A stretch of DNA of 64,000 nucleotides from Curvularia sp. ZM96 (lineage: Eukaryota; Ascomycota; Dothideomycetes; Pleosporales; Pleosporaceae): positions 682,001 through 746,000 of the forward strand of contig JAJGBQ010000004.1 of assembly GCA_022457065.1 (NCBI GenBank), read 5' to 3'. Within the stretch, counting starts at the first letter, position 1. Each line of letters begins with the position of its first letter. The position numbers and the translations under genes are program-made. This document shows positions 1 through 11,131 of the stretch, piece by piece. Under the pieces are notes generated by a model. It was given only the letters and a program-made list of their open reading frames with translations, had not been told where the DNA came from and searched no databases.

Positions 1-490
1 AGCAGCTACTCGGAGGAAGGGATGCGGGAGGGACACTGCTGAGCTGCTTGCTTTATACCCCGGGCTGGTGTATGTCCACGCGGCATGAGAATGACTGGTG
101 CTTTTCGTTATATTTCTAGACGTTGAAATTGGCGGAATATAAATCGAGACGTTGTGGCGAAGAAAGAAGCAGATTGCTCTCTACGTTGTGATGTTTTCCG
201 TGGGTTGATGTGATTTTATTTGGGCGGGACATGCTCAAAGCTCGTGCACGTGAGAGCGCGGCAACGCGTTGCGCGAGCTTTCGTGACATGGGATCATATC
301 GCCACAGCGCTTGCGAAGTGGAGGTAGATGATTTGACACGTTTGTACCATCCATAGAAGAAGCTCAAAACAACAGCACAATACGGTCTTGCGCGCATTGC
401 GCTGAAACCTTTTTGACGCCATTGCGTCATCGATCTTGGACATAGTCCATCAGTGCTGTCCGCCAGCCAGAACACGACAATGCTCCGATT
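1..490. other. intergenic, left edge and HRQ1 upstream region
   Basis: No gene is supported here. The antisense open frame that runs through this stretch into the HRQ1 start has no recognisable protein features. The last 11 bases hold an out-of-frame ATG that overlaps the HRQ1 start (separate entry). Confidence 0.6.
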
Positions 491-605
491 ATGCCTCGAC
501 TCAAGGCCGCCACCGTCTCTGATCAGACAGTACGAAAGCGAAAGCGGAAAGCCTGTAGTGACGATGAAATTCAACAAGGGTCAGCTCCAGAAGGCACAGA
601 GCTGA
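480..605 (+). promoter_or_regulatory. upstream ORF overlapping the HRQ1 start codon
   Basis: An ATG at 480 with A at -3 opens a 41-codon frame that ends in TGA at 603-605. It is out of frame with HRQ1 and overlaps its first 38 codons. If the transcript starts upstream of 480, ribosomes starting here would bypass the main ATG at 491, so it may lower HRQ1 translation. The alternative is that transcription starts between 480 and 491 or that leaky scanning is efficient; the transcript start cannot be seen. Confidence 0.35.
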
Positions 606-3600
606 ACGGTGTCGACGAGGCCGGCCCAGATCAATCCGTTTCTGTCCAGGTCACGACTACGACGAGCGTACCGACGAAAACGCACGACGGAGGAAAGAAA
701 CCACGACGAACATCGAAGAAATCTGGCGCTGATACGCCGTCCCTCACGCGCCGTGGATCGTCCACATTCGTCGAAACGTCCATACTATGGCCGGAGCACT
801 TCACAAAGCTAGCTCAGGTGCATCGGGCGGTAAACCTGGTGTACACTTTTCTGTGCACGCGCAAGCATCTAGCGACGACTCTGGACAATCTCAAGAGCAC
901 AGTAGAAGGCAACATACAACGCGAGCTGTTGGTCGAGGATGTGGCGCAAATCACGGCATTGATCCCAAAGGCAATCAACTTCACGTACGTGGACGAAGCG
1001 ATGCTGCAGATTAACTTGATGGGCTCAGAAGACAACATGCAAGGGAGAAGCACAACAGACTTTGCAATACTGGGACCTGAGCCTGAAAAGGGTGAGCACA
1101 AGGAGGTGCTGCTCTTTGAGTTCATCGACGGCGACCTGAAGCGCCATGTCCAGCACAAGAAGACGGGGGAGCCTACCAAGCCCACGACTAAGCTGCGTCA
1201 CGAAGACCTCAAGATGCCGGTGTTCAGCCAGAAGCAGATGATGAATCTGATTGAGAAGAGAAACCTCAAGTTTACTTCGGCAGTCAATGCTTTTTTGAAT
1301 CAGTGCGCTGAGGAAGGTGTTGATGCTGTGGAAAAGATCAAAGAGGTATCCCAGGCGTTCATCCCAATGCCAGCTGAGAGCAGAGCGTCGACTCCGGGTC
1401 CCGAGAGGTCACTGCTCCCGTCCTCGATACCTGCACAACGCAAGTCTATTCCGGAAATCCTGAACGAAATCAAGACGCTTGAATGGTATACCGGCCAGAT
1501 TGTGCCAGACGGTCATCGTGTCTTTGATCCCCAAGAACCCGTGTATGGCGACCTCAACTTTGCCATGTCGCAGAACCTCGTCAATGCCCTGTATAATACG
1601 AAGAATATCACGCAGCTGTATGCACACCAGGCCGAGGCTATAAACAACCTGTACGATGGCCATAACGTCATTGTATCTACATCGACAAGCTCGGGCAAAT
1701 CGCTCATCTACCAAATACCTGTGCTTCATCAGCTGGAACAAGAGCCGAATACTCGAGCCATGTACATCTTCCCCACCAAGGCGCTAGCGCAGGACCAGAG
1801 GAAGAGCATGAAAGAACTTTTGCGCTTCATGCCTGGGTTCGAAGATGTCCTGGTCGAGACTTACGACGGCGATACACCGATGAGCGATCGCAACTATATC
1901 CGCGATGAAGGGCGAATCATCTTCACGAATCCCGATATGCTGCATATTACCATTCTACCGCAAGAGGATTCCTGGCGCACGTTTCTACAAAATCTAAGAT
2001 TCGTGGTTGTGGACGAGTTGCATGTGTACAACGGCCTGTTTGGAGCACACATGGCGTTCATCATGCGGCGCCTGCGAAGGGTATGTGCCGCAGTGGGGAA
2101 CCGCCATGTCAAGTTCATCTCGTGCTCAGCCACCGTTGCGAACCCTGAAGAACACATGAAGACTATTTTTGGAGTCGAAGAAGTGCGATTGACAGACTTT
2201 GACGGATCGCCTTCTGGCCGCAAGGAGTTTCTTTGCTGGAACACGCCTTTCAAGGATCCCGGTGACCCTACCTCTGGACGGGGTGATTGCATGGCCGAGA
2301 CTGCAAAGCTATTTTGTCAACTCATGCTGCGAGGCGTGAGAACCATTGCGTTCTGTCGCATACGGAAACAATGTGAAGCGCTGATGGTGGCAGTCAAGAC
2401 GGAGCTGGCGAACCTGGAACGGCCAGAAGTCATTCCTCGGGTCATGTCGTATCGAGGCGGATACACGCCGCAAGACAGGCGAGAGATTGAGCGAGAAATG
2501 TTTGATGGCAAACTCTGTGGCATTGTGGCTACGAGTGCGCTCGAACTTGGTGTGGACATTGGATCGCTGGACGCAGTCATTACTGTGGGATTTCCCTACA
2601 CTATCGCTAATCTTCGCCAGCAGAGTGGACGTGCTGGCCGGAGGAACAGGGACTCTCTATCTGTTCTGGTCGGGGACAGCTTCCCTACGGACCAGTACTA
2701 CATGTCAAATCCAGACGAAATCTTCACGAAGCCAAACTGCGCACTTCAGGTCGACCTGGAGAACATGCTTGTTGTTGAAGGACATGTTCAGTGCGCTGCT
2801 CATGAGATGCCGATCAATGTCGAGGCTGATACGGTCTACTTTGGGCCTCTGCTTCCCAAGATCGCCCGCGAGCGTATGCGCCGGGATAAAGAGGGCTTTT
2901 ACCATGTCAACGAGCGGTTCCTTCCACAGCCATCTCGCACTGTGGCTATTCGTGATACGGAAGAAGACCATTTTGCTATCATTGACATCACGAACGGGAA
3001 GAATACAGTTCTTGAAGAGCTTGAGGCTAGTCGTGCCTTCTTTACGCTCTATGACGGTGGTATATTCCTGCACCAGGGCAACAGCTACCTGGTCAAGGAG
3101 TTCTCCCAGGAGCGGATGCTTGCAAAGGTCGAGTATGTCAAGGTAGACTGGACAACTCAGCAACGTGACTACACGGATATTGACCCTGTAGAGACCGAAG
3201 CCATACGTCGCATCCCTGGGTCACGATCAAAAGCTTTCTATGGCCCCATCAAGATCCTACAAGTCGTCTACGGCTTCTTCAAACTAGACAAAAAGCGACG
3301 GATCCTAGATGCCGTGCAAGTCGACAACCCGCCCATTATCCTCTTCAGCAAGGGCATGTGGCTCGACGTGCCGAAGTCCGCCATGGATATACTAAAGTCC
3401 CGGCGACTCAACATTGCAGCCGGCATCCATGCCGCAGAGCATGCCGTTCTCTCCCTCATGCCCAGCTTTGTCATTTCGATGCCCGGTGACGTACGGACGG
3501 AATGCAAAGTGCCCGAAAAAGAGTTTCTGCAGAAGGAATCCTCCAGAAAGCGACCCGCAAGACTCACCTTTTACGATGCAAAGGGGGGTGCGAGTGGCTC

Positions 3601-4060
3601 GGGCATCAGCACAAAGGCGTTTGAGTTCATCGATACGTTACTTCAACAGGCATGCCAGAGACTGACGAGTTGCCACTGTCTGCAAGGCTGCAACGAATGC
3701 TGCAACGACGATGCGTGTAAGCAGGCGAATCAGGTCATGTCCAAGGCGGGTGCCATGGTCATCATCATGTGTCTGCTAGGCAGGGAGCGGCAAATCGATA
3801 TCGACAGCTTGCCATGGGGCGAGGAAGACGTGGAACAGGGTTTCGACACGGTGGTCGAGGCTGTGGGGGTGCGCATGGCGGAAGGAAAGGTTAGGGACGG
3901 CGGGACATTGCCGGGAGAAGGGGACGATGACGAGAGGATGGTGAGAGCGAGGCTGGTGGATGGCGTGTGGATCAAGGAGGAGGAAGAGGAGGAAGATCAT
4001 TTTAGTAGGAGTATACACATGTATCGGGGGGAGAGGACGTTTATTGGCGTGCATAGGTAG
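491..4060 (+). CDS. HRQ1: Hrq1-family (RecQ4-like) ATP-dependent DNA helicase
   Basis: A single uninterrupted 1189-aa frame. The N-terminal ~340 residues are basic and then contain a helical region typical of fungal Hrq1. The SF2 helicase core spans roughly residues 370-760: Walker A TSSGKS near 400-404, DELH box at 508-511, a SCSAT motif III near 545 and the motif VI segment QQSGRAGRR near 710. The C-terminal part (about 990-1110) has the Cys-rich zinc-binding signature of MrfA/DUF1998 proteins, including CHCLQGCNECC near residue 1060. Hrq1 enzymes are 3'-5' helicases acting in interstrand crosslink repair and genome stability in the nucleus; this role is taken from the family. The acidic tail (EEEEEEE run) is species-specific. 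The start at 491 is the first ATG in frame. Confidence 0.93.
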   Translation: MPRLKAATVSDQTVRKRKRKACSDDEIQQGSAPEGTELNGVDEAGPDQSVSVQVTTTTSVPTKTHDGGKKPRRTSKKSGADTPSLTRRGSSTFVETSILWPEHFTKLAQVHRAVNLVYTFLCTRKHLATTLDNLKSTVEGNIQRELLVEDVAQITALIPKAINFTYVDEAMLQINLMGSEDNMQGRSTTDFAILGPEPEKGEHKEVLLFEFIDGDLKRHVQHKKTGEPTKPTTKLRHEDLKMPVFSQKQMMNLIEKRNLKFTSAVNAFLNQCAEEGVDAVEKIKEVSQAFIPMPAESRASTPGPERSLLPSSIPAQRKSIPEILNEIKTLEWYTGQIVPDGHRVFDPQEPVYGDLNFAMSQNLVNALYNTKNITQLYAHQAEAINNLYDGHNVIVSTSTSSGKSLIYQIPVLHQLEQEPNTRAMYIFPTKALAQDQRKSMKELLRFMPGFEDVLVETYDGDTPMSDRNYIRDEGRIIFTNPDMLHITILPQEDSWRTFLQNLRFVVVDELHVYNGLFGAHMAFIMRRLRRVCAAVGNRHVKFISCSATVANPEEHMKTIFGVEEVRLTDFDGSPSGRKEFLCWNTPFKDPGDPTSGRGDCMAETAKLFCQLMLRGVRTIAFCRIRKQCEALMVAVKTELANLERPEVIPRVMSYRGGYTPQDRREIEREMFDGKLCGIVATSALELGVDIGSLDAVITVGFPYTIANLRQQSGRAGRRNRDSLSVLVGDSFPTDQYYMSNPDEIFTKPNCALQVDLENMLVVEGHVQCAAHEMPINVEADTVYFGPLLPKIARERMRRDKEGFYHVNERFLPQPSRTVAIRDTEEDHFAIIDITNGKNTVLEELEASRAFFTLYDGGIFLHQGNSYLVKEFSQERMLAKVEYVKVDWTTQQRDYTDIDPVETEAIRRIPGSRSKAFYGPIKILQVVYGFFKLDKKRRILDAVQVDNPPIILFSKGMWLDVPKSAMDILKSRRLNIAAGIHAAEHAVLSLMPSFVISMPGDVRTECKVPEKEFLQKESSRKRPARLTFYDAKGGASGSGISTKAFEFIDTLLQQACQRLTSCHCLQGCNECCNDDACKQANQVMSKAGAMVIIMCLLGRERQIDIDSLPWGEEDVEQGFDTVVEAVGVRMAEGKVRDGGTLPGEGDDDERMVRARLVDGVWIKEEEEEEDHFSRSIHMYRGERTFIGVHR

Positions 4061-5140
4061 AGAGCCACCCTGGCACTTTACATCGATTATCGCTCCTTTT
4101 TTCCTACTTTTTGTTCCATATCTTGAAGCCGCTTGCTATGCTAAGAGATATTTAGAAGAGACTCATAGATTCTGTATAAGAAATATTGCATTGTAGTGAA
4201 ATTGTAGGTCTGCAAAGTAAGCACATTGTGTACTGTCTTATGTACCTAGTGATTTTGGTGGATGTACAAATTCAAAAAAGAAAACAACGTCAGGTAAACA
4301 TAAACACAAACATGTTGCAGAGCCTAACGAGACGACGTCGTCAGCGGCCCAGCGCTTGTAGTCGGTAGTCGCAGGTATGATAGGCACACGTTACACACCG
4401 CTGGTTGCTAAGACGACGCCGCCTAGCGAGCCATTATTTTGACGCTCGACGCACCACGCGGCCCACGCTCAGGCCTACATCAAACAGCCCGTGTCCTTCC
4501 TTCAACCCCAAACTTCGAAAGCCTGCACACCGCCCTATACTACATTGCCAGATTTTCGAACCTCTTCGACGTATTCTCCCAAAACGTTACTCGACTCAAC
4601 GCACAAAGAACACAATGGTATGTGGAAAAGGATTTCGTATGTCTTTTTTGTGTGTATCGGACTAGGGAAAAGGAGACGGTGGCGGTTGGCTTGTTGTTAC
4701 TTGCCCCGCACACACATCGCACCGCACCGTATTGCACCACCGCCAGCCGCCCGCCGCCACCGTTCGATTGCTCGCTCGCAGCCTGTTACTCCGCCATGAG
4801 GACATGCCAAATAGTTAGGTGGAGGAATCATGGTTGAGTCGGATACCACGCAGCGCTGGAGAAGAGAGATCGATCGAATGGCAATCGCGGAAACGGGGTA
4901 CACAGCAAGTGCGGCGAGAGGTGAGGTGCTGAATAGCGCGGCTCAAAAAACAAGGCACCAAAGAGGGCGGGGGATTACTCATTCTCTCTGCCCTTTTGGC
5001 TACACTGCGTAGTACATGCGCACGCCCAAACAACTCAACACCGCGCCATTTCCATACACACACTCTCTGCAGCCTTCGGACCGGTAGCAGCACTGCAAAC
5101 AAAACACTAGCGGATTTTTGTAGCGGAAAGCAGGAACAAC
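4061..5140. other. intergenic between HRQ1 and myosin light chain gene
   Basis: Holds the HRQ1 3' flank and the CDC4 promoter/leader. At 4615 an ATG is followed directly by the donor GTATGT. A TAG acceptor ending at 5110 would join it in frame, through 30 nt, to the ATG at 5141, adding 11 residues. This possible 5' exon is not in the main call because family members begin close to the 5141 start. Confidence 0.5.
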
Positions 5141-5775
5141 ATGGATAACAAGAACCAGGCCTCTACCAACTACCGCGAAGCCTTCCAGCTCTTCGACAAG
5201 CGCGGCAACGGCCGCGTTGACCGCGCTGCCCTCGGCGACTTGCTGCGCGCATGCGGACAGAACCCCACGCTCGCTGAGATTGCGGACTTGGAGCGTGGTG
5301 TTGGCGCTGATTGTACGTTTTCTCCCCTCCCTCTCATCTTCCCTCATCCTCTGCCGTCATGCGCTCGCGCCCCCCTTCCGAAACATCTCCATTTCCCCTA
5401 GCTAACACGCAAACAGTCGACTTCGACACCTTCTCCAAGATCCTCAACCGCCCCGGCGGCTTCCGCGAGCCCTTCGACATCGAAGAATACATCCGTGGCT
5501 TCCAAGTCTTCGACAAGGACCGCAGCGGCTTCGTCGGCAAAGGTCAAATCAAGTACATTCTGACCAACCTGGGTGAGAAGATGAGCGAGGAGGAAGTGGA
5601 CGAGCTGTTCAAGAGCACGATTGACGCGAGTAATAACGAGGTGGACTACAGGGGTAAGTTTCTCCCCTCCCCCATTTCTTTCCCTCCCCGAGTAGAGAGG
5701 GGAGTCCTCGAGGGGTGTAATGAGGCTAACGTGCATCCACAAACAGAGTTCGTCAAGACGATTGCGGAGAACTAA
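5141..5775 (+). CDS. CDC4: myosin essential light chain, Cdc4/Mlc1 type
   Basis: Three exons, 5141-5312, 5417-5653 and 5747-5775, give a 145-aa protein. Both introns have GT..AG ends (GTACGT and GTAAGT donors) and restore a continuous EF-hand protein. Diagnostic stretches are the N-terminal NYREAFQLFDKRG, LLRACGQNPTLAEI, FDTFSKILNRPGGF and GFQVFDKDRSGFVG, all close to fission yeast Cdc4. The second EF-hand loop is degenerate, as expected of a light chain rather than calmodulin. The protein binds IQ motifs of class II and V myosins and works in the contractile ring and septation (family knowledge). Length matches the family (~140-150 aa). A longer N-terminus using an upstream ATG exon at 4615 is possible but unproven. 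Confidence 0.92.
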
Positions 5776-7305
5776 GGTTATTTGAACCTTTTTTCTTCTC
5801 CTTTTTCTGCCGATAATAGTTCGGACATAACTTCACCACTATTACCACATCATTCTCGGGTGTGGATTTAACGCGAGCATGTCTGGAATGCGTCATGGGT
5901 TACCCTTTTTTTACATGCTGGGCTTTTTTTCTGCTACTGCTTCTACTCTTTTTTTCGGGAGGCGTTGAAATACACACATACATACTGACTTTGTCATGAT
6001 GAGGAACTGGCTTACCTTTACTATATCCTGCTTCCCTTTTTTGATATCTGGGCATGATAGGGTGGGTAGGAAAGGGATTCAAATTACACGATGCCGACTG
6101 TTCTTTTTCGTTCCTTGGTTTCTTTGAGTGAGTTTGTGACTGTGTCGTTAGTTCCGAAATTAAACTTTCCCCCTCTCTCCTTTACTCCGCATGGTTTCCT
6201 TGTAATCATGACATCCCCGTACGGACATGTGTGTGGAGTTCCGAGCTCACTCAACTCAGTCACTCACATAAGCCCCGTCTTGGCACATCACTAGAAAGAA
6301 GCACGAGAAAAGACGAGAAGTGGCGGATATATATCTATTTCCATTCGCTCTCAAGTATGTAACCAACAACTCTATTTGCGTGCTAGTCTCTGTGGGTATA
6401 TCGTTGTTTGGCTATCTTCTTCTCCTACATCATAACAGCGTGAAAAGAAAAAAAAAGAAAAAAAGGAAGAAAGGAAGAAAGCTCCGTGTTCTTGAGTCGC
6501 GACGTTAGTCAGTGCTGGTAACTGTGGAAACGACAAGAAGAAGAAGAAAAGCAAGGAATCATGAAGAAAGTTCATGCATGCGGCTCGCTATGCTGGCGCT
6601 TCCGGGGTAATCCGGGGGAGAGGGACGGGAAGTTTAAAAAAAAACCGTTGAGATATAGATCGATGATGATGATGGCGAGACATCATATGATGATGCCTGA
6701 TTGGGAAAAAAGAAACGAGGTGATCAAGCAAGGAAAAGAAGAAGAAGAAGAACTTGGAGAAGAGAGTACTAGAAAAAGAAAAATGTATGAATTCCCCGTT
6801 ATTCCGAGAACGCCTGATTGCCCACCCACCCGCCCGGGTTACACACCCAACGCTCTGACGCTGACGTTACCCAAAAATAGAAAGTTTGTGTTTGTCTACA
6901 TGGCTGAAGCGTTGGTAGAAAAGAAATAGATAGTAGTTTGCTATCGAAAAGAAAGAGACCAAAAAAACGTCATGGCTATTTTTTTTTTCCTTTTTTGCCT
7001 TGTGAAAAAGGGAGAAAGAAAAAAGGCCGAGAAGAGTAATCCGTGATGATGATGTATGCATGCATGCCGGTGGTGGTAGTAATAGGCGAAGGGCGGGAGA
7101 GCACCCGTTGCCGATCCAATCTCATGTATGTTCGCTACGCAAGGCCTCTTTTCCCTTTTGCTTTGGGCACCGCATGTAGAAAATGCCGGCGCGGCATCTC
7201 GCGTGGAGAAGCGAGAGAGGGTTGGAGGCGCAGCTGGGATGGGATAACAAGAAAGGTGCTTGTGATTTAGGGACTTTGTTTTGTGTCTTGCACTGCCCTC
7301 TTTGT
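5776..7305. other. intergenic, convergent, 1.5 kb
   Basis: Lies between the 3' ends of the myosin light chain and STEEP1-like genes. It contains A/G-rich tracts (around 6435-6480 and 6530-6560) and T-runs. Short open frames show low-complexity Lys/Glu or Phe/Ser composition and no family motif. Nothing else is supported. Confidence 0.6.
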
Positions 7306-7866
7306 TCACACCTTTACTTCGGTTACGCTGACTGTTCCGCCCATGGCGCCGGAAGAGGTGGCTGAAGCCGCGGCCATCTTGTTGGCAATCATGTCGCTTG
7401 TCTTGATGAAACTACCCGGGAGCAGGAAGACGTAGTCTTCTCTTCGGCCGGTGCGGTCGACGGAGAACTGCTGCCAGTCAAGCTGGTAGCCGACGACAAG
7501 GTTGCAGCGGCCACAACGTTGGAGGTAGCGCTTCTCAAAGCCAGAGTCGCTAGTGATGATCTCGGCTTGGCGGTCTTGTCGGGTGGAGAGGAGAAGGCCG
7601 TAGTGGTCATTGGTGCTAGTAGTCGAGTCGGCTGAGTTCTTACGTGAGGCAGGGGCGGGTGGCGGGGGCAGTGGCATGATGTGAGCAGCGTCGCGAGTGT
7701 GACGCCGTGTGGGCAGCGAGGGCAGAGGTGTGGTGGTTGCGAGGAGGAGATGGCTGCAGTGACAGTGGTAGGTGTAGACGGTGTTTGAGGCCTGGAGGGA
7801 GATTTTCTCGTCCGGGCTGGGCGAGGGCATGGCGAAGTAGGCACGAGAGGTAGTGGCGATATCCAT
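7306..7866 (-). CDS. STEEP1/CXorf56-like conserved protein
   Basis: A single-exon frame of 186 aa starting at ATG 7866. The N-terminal half has YTYHCHCSHLLLAT (about residues 31-44) followed by LPSLPTRR. The C-terminal half has RYLQRCGRCNLVVGYQLDW, so two Cys pairs (CxC and CxxC) that could form a metal site. This order is that of the STEEP1 (formerly UPF0428/CXorf56) family. In mammals STEEP1 promotes ER exit of STING; no STING is known in this type of fungus, so the role here must be an older one, and none is assigned. A Pro/Ala/Ser-rich linker (about 70-85) separates the two conserved parts. The 1.2-kb divergent spacer to HNT2 holds its promoter. Confidence 0.8.
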   Translation of the reverse strand: MDIATTSRAYFAMPSPSPDEKISLQASNTVYTYHCHCSHLLLATTTPLPSLPTRRHTRDAAHIMPLPPPPAPASRKNSADSTTSTNDHYGLLLSTRQDRQAEIITSDSGFEKRYLQRCGRCNLVVGYQLDWQQFSVDRTGRREDYVFLLPGSFIKTSDMIANKMAAASATSSGAMGGTVSVTEVKV

Positions 7867-9099
7867 GGCGGTTGTAGCGGTTGTGGTGTTGAGTAGTCGT
7901 AAGGGGTGAAAATGCGTTTGGTATATATACTAGTCCTACGTCAACGCAAAATGAGGCTGTACGGGTTCCGGTCAACGGGATCCGCGGTTGGCAAGTGTAG
8001 ATAGAAACGTGGTACCACAAGTCGCGTGAAGACGACTCGAATGCTGTACAATGGGGTGATGATATCCTGAGTGGCGTGTGTGTGTAGAATCGGAGGTCCG
8101 ACCACGGTTCTTATACTCTGGTCTTAGTCGATGTGGTGAAGCGGACCCTGATCCCGGTCGTTCCTTACGCTTACGAGACAAGTGCAGTTAGAGTGGTGGA
8201 ACTGTGGGGATCCTTCTCTGTGCTATGCCTGCACGGGCCTGTGTGAATGATCGACGGGGCGGACAAGCAATCTGAGGGTGCCAAGTCAATCAAGAACGGA
8301 GTGGGATTGTCCGTGCTCGCGAGGCGGGCGGACGAAGGTCGAGTGGGATGTGTGATGTGGTGTGTGATGATTTGTTTTAAAGGCCGTCCTGGGCGTGGAG
8401 GGCCAGAGCGCAGCGCCTCAGCCAAGCACGCTGATGAGACCCTCTTGGGCGCGTCGGCGGGTGGATCTCGACAGGTCGCGTCTTGCCAACTAGAGGCTGG
8501 GAGGAGTCACAGACGGGTGCTAGCAGCAAAAAACGTCGGAGTGAAGCCGGGATCCACACAAACAACGGCTATTGATAAGACGCGAGACACAAAACTGGCA
8601 TGGGGAGATTGGAAACCGCCTGGCTTAGAGGACAGCGTGGATTTATAGTGAGCGCAACGCGCGGAGGCGGCGTCGGCGACGGCGGCAGCGTCATAACAAG
8701 CCATCTGAGTGAGCACCGGAAAAAAAAAGGAACCCCACGATTCGACCCCACGGTGTTGGTAGGCGTGGAATGGATTGTGCGAATGAATTTGCAGCAGGCC
8801 GGCACGCGCTGGCTGTGTGTGGCTCTGGTACCATGTGATGCGACGAGGGGGGCGCACGCCAGAGAGGCAGGGCAGAAAGATAGGCCGAGAATCCACCCCT
8901 CTGCTCGCCTCGCAAATGGCAGCGCCTACATAGGCCAAGACCAAGGGAAACTTCCGTCCGTTTCACGAGTCTGACACACGCGCGCCGTCGGCTGTGTTCC
9001 GGGCTGTATACTATCGGGGGTCTTGGAAGCATACATGCTTGCGACGCTTCCGTCTGACACGCACAGAAACAGACGGACAGCGTGCCAGACACAGACAGC
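7867..9099. other. divergent intergenic between STEEP1-like and HNT2
   Basis: About 1.2 kb that must carry both promoters. Several open frames on both strands have no conserved motif and compositions typical of GC-rich non-coding DNA. No repeat or RNA gene was recognised. Confidence 0.55.
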
Positions 9100-9704
9100 A
9101 TGCCGCTTACCAAGCGCGTTATCAACTTCGGCGCCTTTGTCGTCACCAGCCAGGTCCGTCTTCTTCTGTTGAGCTGCAGCCAGGCAACGCAATTGACTGG
9201 TACACCCAGGTCTTCCATCTAACTCGCCTGTCTTTCGCCATAGTCAATCTCAAGCCCCTCCTGCCGGGTCATGTCTTGGTATCTCCATGTCGTGTCGTGC
9301 CCCGCTTCAACGACCTGTCCACTGCTGAAGTCCAGGACCTCTTCTTGACTGTGCAGCGAGTCTCGCGCATGGTGGAGCGCGTCTTCAGCGCCTCGTCGAT
9401 GAGCATTGCCATCCAGGATGGCGTAGACGCAGGCCAGAGCGTGCCTCATGTTCATGTCCACATTATTCCTCGCAAGAAGGCCGACCTCGACGACAGGGGC
9501 GGCACAGATGCCATATATGGCATGATGGAGAGCGAGGATGCAGACCTGAGCAAGCAGCTGTCACAGAAGAGAGAAGGCTTCCCGGCTGTCGACAACGATA
9601 GCCGCAAGCCTAGAACGGATGAGGAGATGCATAAGGAGGCTGAATGGCTGGCTCAGGAGATGGCCGCGGACGGTCATGGACAGGATGAGCCCACAAGTGC
9701 CTAA
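9100..9704 (+). CDS. HNT2: Fhit-type HIT hydrolase (diadenosine tri/tetraphosphate hydrolase)
   Basis: Exons 9100-9153 and 9210-9704 joined across a 56-nt intron give 182 aa. The first exon supplies the short N-terminal INFGAFVVTSQ strand; the second begins VFHLTRLSFAIVNLKPLLPGHVL, the expected continuation in Fhit. The HIT triad is visible as HVHVHII preceded by GQSVP, and QDG lies upstream. Fhit/Aph1/Hnt2 enzymes cleave ApppA to AMP and ADP and are cytosolic or nuclear. The C-terminus (TDEEMHKEAEWLAQEM) is the usual Fhit helix. The acidic loop after the HIT motif (DDRGGTDAIYGMMESED) is normal for fungal members. An upstream in-frame extension of the second exon has no family support, so the spliced start at 9100 is preferred. 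Confidence 0.9.
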
Positions 9705-9991
9705 CGTGTGCCTCACGTGACCGAGACCGTACCATCTCGCCACTCCGCCTCCACGCTGTCTACCACAGCCACATACCTACACTTAGATACACTCAAATGC
9801 CATGCTAGGTGCAAACACTGCCTCTGCTGCGGTACTGGGCTGTTGCGGTGCTGCAATACTGCGGGGCTCGTTGCTGCCTAGAGCCTTACCCCATCTGCCT
9901 AACATTCACCCCGAACTTGTCAACTATATCAATTGTTCTGTACTTCCCATAAGCTGTGCCATGCTTCCCTTCGACACACGCCAACTTGAAG

Positions 9992-11131
9992 ATGCCGCAG
10001 AGTAGCCTGGCCTCGTGTTCGACATCAGACGATGTAGAATTTCTCTACGAAACATACGGGGGTGCGGATCTTGTTGTGCTCGATGATGATGATTCGAACC
10101 AGGACAGGGCACTTAGCCAAACATCAGCAGCTACGGGCTTCCGCTTTCTCGATCTACCCGCAGAACTGCGCTATCACGTTTACTCCTTCGTACTACCAAC
10201 CGACAGGAACATCACATTCGAGCGGATTAACATAAGGAATCGCAAGTTCGACTTTTTCGCCTATTGTCTGCAACCGCATGGGCAAGCGCCAATTCCCATT
10301 GGCAGAAAACCGTACCATGGCCGTAAAGGTCCACGGCTAAGGTACATCTCGGTCCAAACGCAACTCTTTCGAGTAAGCAAGTTTGTGTCCAACGAAGCAC
10401 AATGTAAGTCTTGGCCAGCCAGGTACCTTGCCTAGCTAACAGTCACAGCGGTCCTATATGGGAACAACACGTACACATTTGTTGTCTCCGGATGGGAACT
10501 ATGGCCAAATTCTATGAGGAGTCCATACATCTTCGGGGCTTTTGGTCATCCTGACCGGCTCCCATTATTGCGCAATTTGCGTCGTATTCACATCTATGTG
10601 ACTCCTGACGTCGACAGTCACTGGGCCGTCAAGCGGCAACGAGCCCGCTTGGAATATCTCGTCGAAATCCTCAAGGAGCATGCCGATGATGACAATCAAA
10701 AGTCGCTTTTGCAAGACTTGACTGTCGAATTTAGGCACTCCTCTGTTGGCATTGGAAGAAACGAAGGGCTCAACCATCGCTTCCTGGGGCAGGTACACCG
10801 TCGTGGGCCTGAAGATGCTGAAAAATTCATGTTTGGGCTGGAGAGTCTGGCAGCGCTTCGTGGCATCAAAGACGTGCACGTCACCGGGCTACCCGAATGG
10901 TACGCAAGGTGCCTGCAGCTCTGCATTCAAGGCAAAGGCGGCCAAGTGCAAGAGACCGATTGGCCCCTGGTACAAGTGAAGCGCCGTGTGAACGGACTCA
11001 GTCGCGGCAAGAAGACGTATTGGACTACGTTGCGCAAGTGGCATCAGCCCATGCTGAACTGGATCGAGTTTGCCGAGCGGAATGATATTCCCGTTCCAGA
11101 TGATATTGGCAAGTTTTGGGGGGCTGAATAG
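9992..11131 (+). CDS. 2EXR/F-box-like fungal protein of unknown function
   Basis: Exons 9992-10403 and 10449-11131 joined by a 45-nt intron (GTAAGT..CAG) give 364 aa. The start is the first ATG of the frame; the frame is open upstream but without ATG. After an acidic leader (VVLDDDDSNQD) comes FRFLDLPAELRYHVYSFVLP, the F-box-like/2EXR opening seen in many Pezizomycotina proteins. The splice restores FVSNEAQSVLYGNNTYTF, the second hallmark of this family, where a residue of an old record is followed by the LYGxNTF motif. The rest is alpha/beta with LLRNLRRIHIYVTP. Such proteins are often annotated as hypothetical; substrate-receptor roles are only suspected. No operon-like link to neighbours. 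Confidence 0.75.

Noticed and set aside
116..577. Antisense open frame overlapping the HRQ1 start
   Set aside because: Start is not supported, composition is unremarkable, and it overlaps a certain gene; no conserved motif.
8691..9218. Long minus-strand frame overlapping the first HNT2 exon
   Set aside because: It is antisense to the real HIT gene and has no recognisable family features.
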